From assembly GCA_039029315.1 (NCBI GenBank), contig JBCCGK010000076.1, positions 1 through 62,073 of the forward strand: a DNA stretch of 62,073 nucleotides, read 5' to 3'. This DNA is from JBCCCJ01 sp039029315 (lineage in GTDB: Bacteria > Bacteroidota > Bacteroidia > J057). Each line of letters opens with the position of its first letter. The stretch's first letter is position 1. The notes below the pieces were generated by a model that saw only the letters and a program-made list of their open reading frames with translations, had not been told where the DNA came from and made no database searches. A program made the translations under genes and the position numbers. Positions 61,045 to 62,073 of the stretch are shown here, piece after piece.

Positions 61045-61680
61045 ATGAAAACGATTCTCTGTTATGGGGACTCCAATACCTGGGGATATATCCCTGGTAC
61101 CGCTGAGCGATATGGCCGCAACATTCGATGGCCCAAAGTCATGCAGCAACACCTGGGGGCAGGCTATGAGGTCATCGAGGAAGCCCTGAATGGGAGAACC
61201 ACTGTACATGAAGATTTTTTGGAGGAGGGGCGCAATGGCATAACTTACCTTACGCCCTGTTTGATTTCGCATGCACCCATAGATCTCGTGATCCTGAAAC
61301 TGGGTGTGAATGATCTGAAACATCGGTTTTCTGTACCTGCTTCGGATATTGCAGATGGCGTGAGAAAACTGTCCTGGAAGATTCTCAAAAGCGATTCTGG
61401 TCCCAATCATCAGCCGCCCAAACTCTTGATCGTTACCCCACCTCCCATGGGGAAACTCAGTCAGTTTGCAGATATGTTTGAGGGGGGACCGGAGAAATCA
61501 CGCCAGTTTTCCAGGCATTATCAAGCGGTAGCGGATGAATTGGGCTGTGCCTATCTCGATGCTGGGGCGCATGTCGTTTCCAGCGATGTGGACGGGATTC
61601 ATTGGGAAGCAGACCAGCATGTCAAACTTGGAGGGATTATGGCTGAGAAAGTAAAACAACTATGTGAGTCAGAGGATTGA
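61045..61680 (+). CDS. SGNH/GDSL hydrolase
   Basis: A cytosolic 211-residue SGNH hydrolase. Block I is ILCYGDSNTWGYIPGTAERY with Ser10; the Gly/Asn blocks are EEALNGRTTVHED and LKLGVNDLKHRF; the catalytic Asp-His lies in IHWEADQHVKLGG. GDSNTWG is typical of bacterial arylesterase/acyl-hydrolase-type enzymes acting on acetylated sugars. It has no signal peptide. It is followed by the fourth family A element. Confidence 0.9.
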   Translation: MKTILCYGDSNTWGYIPGTAERYGRNIRWPKVMQQHLGAGYEVIEEALNGRTTVHEDFLEEGRNGITYLTPCLISHAPIDLVILKLGVNDLKHRFSVPASDIADGVRKLSWKILKSDSGPNHQPPKLLIVTPPPMGKLSQFADMFEGGPEKSRQFSRHYQAVADELGCAYLDAGAHVVSSDVDGIHWEADQHVKLGGIMAEKVKQLCESED

Positions 61681-61702
61681 CTCAGGACTTCTTCTTCTCT
61701 TA

Positions 61703-61818
61703 GAGACTGGTTGAACATCTGTCGCGTCCGCATAGCACCCCTATGAGAACAAAAAAGAGCCTTGTCTGAGAAAAAAATACATCCTAAAAATTCTCAGCAC
61801 AGATTCCAAAACAGTCTC
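61703..61818. mobile_element. Family A MITE-like element, copy 4 (internally deleted)
   Basis: The ends GAGACTGGTT and AAACAGTCTC are family A termini, and TTA directly repeats on both sides (61700-61702 and 61819-61821), a plausible three-base target duplication. At 116 bases it is shorter than copy 3, because the left arm of the internal hairpin is missing. No gene. Confidence 0.75.
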
Positions 61819-61854
61819 TTAGTTTGACTTTGGCCAAAATGGGAATTCAAATTT

Positions 61855-62073
61855 CTTTACCATACACTTTTACCAGTTTAGGCGAGCTGGCCCCCAAAAT
61901 TCGGCAGCGCACCAGACCAACCGATCGGTAAACTGGGGTGGATTTGTGAGTTGGGCTTAGAATTTTGGCAGCGCACCAGACCAACCGATTGGCAGCGCAC
62001 CGGACCATCCGATTGGCGGTTTTTACGCAACTTTTTGCGAATGCGCTTAACTTCTTGGGGTAAATCAAGAAAT
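61855..62073 (+). repeat. Family B element, copy 3 (right end outside window)
   Basis: The left end TACCATACACTTTT begins at 61858 and the first 60 bases follow the copy at 14657. One 24-base unit stands before the GGGGTGGATTTGTGAGTTGG segment and two more stand after it, whereas copy 2 has two before and none after. The window ends inside the element. The long minus-strand frame across it (61847-62068) is a by-product of the repeat. Confidence 0.75.

Noticed and set aside
61847..62068. A 73-codon minus-strand frame at the window end
   Set aside because: It is translated family B repeat, and the other copies do not keep this frame open.

Overview
The window looks like chromosomal DNA of a Bacteroidota bacterium, most likely a Saprospiraceae/Lewinella-like lineage. 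Evidence read from the sequence: a type IX secretion (T9SS) C-terminal sorting domain, two TonB-dependent receptors (one with an N-terminal carboxypeptidase-regulatory-like domain), -7 boxes of the Bacteroidota form TAnnTTTG, an exosortase N gene with its VIT-domain partner, and general lack of strong Shine-Dalgarno sites. No rRNA, tRNA, CRISPR array, prophage or intact insertion sequence was found.

Layout. 1-4900: triple PepSY-like lipoprotein, Tat-type Gfo/Idh/MocA oxidoreductase, ECF sigma factor with an overlapping membrane protein whose 3' end looks frame-broken. 4900-8833: acyl-CoA synthetase, sorbosone-dehydrogenase-like lipoprotein, a CoiA-like zinc domain fused to a GIY-YIG-like domain. 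8918-19355: DNA polymerase I, polysaccharide deacetylase, cytochrome P450, MscS channel, DbpA-like helicase, nitroreductase. 19357-25996: polyphosphate kinase, then a cell-envelope run lptC - small membrane protein - CorC-like - PpiD-like foldase. 26160-32706: serine hydrolase, SDR, TonB receptor, and a sodium/solute symporter preceded by an overlapping 36-residue membrane peptide. 33250-36145: two tandem paralogous secreted proteins, L,D-transpeptidase, secreted unknown. 36355-41880: M20 peptidase plus TonB receptor operon, membrane protein, purC. 42338-47745: exosortase N system and an SGNH protein. 47872-52128: ATPase remnant, Crp-like regulator, dehalogenase-like hydrolase, rdgB, udk. 52277-55508: two-component system with a divergent T9SS-exported protein and a four-site TTAAC operator between them. 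55993-62073: methylmalonyl-CoA mutase, a two-gene HNH module, PPOX flavoprotein and two esterase-like hydrolases.

The window is threaded with non-coding repeats. Family A (four copies: window start, 18.3, 52.1 and 61.7 kb) has inverted ends GAGACTGTTT and looks like a MITE. Family B (three copies: 4.65, 14.65 and 61.86 kb) has inverted ends with TACCGTACACTTTT, internal 24-base units and, in one copy, a perfect 11-base target duplication. Family C is a single 167-base imperfect palindrome at 32.78 kb. The family A copy at 52.1 kb supplies the stop codon of one flanking gene and part of the stop codon of the other.

The best candidates for poorly described systems are the XrtN/VIT pair, the 131-residue protein plus HNH nuclease module at 58.2-59.0 kb, the Cpx-like sensor/regulator/T9SS locus, and the family B elements with mobile 24-base units. 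Functions are read from motifs and family memory only; no database search was possible.
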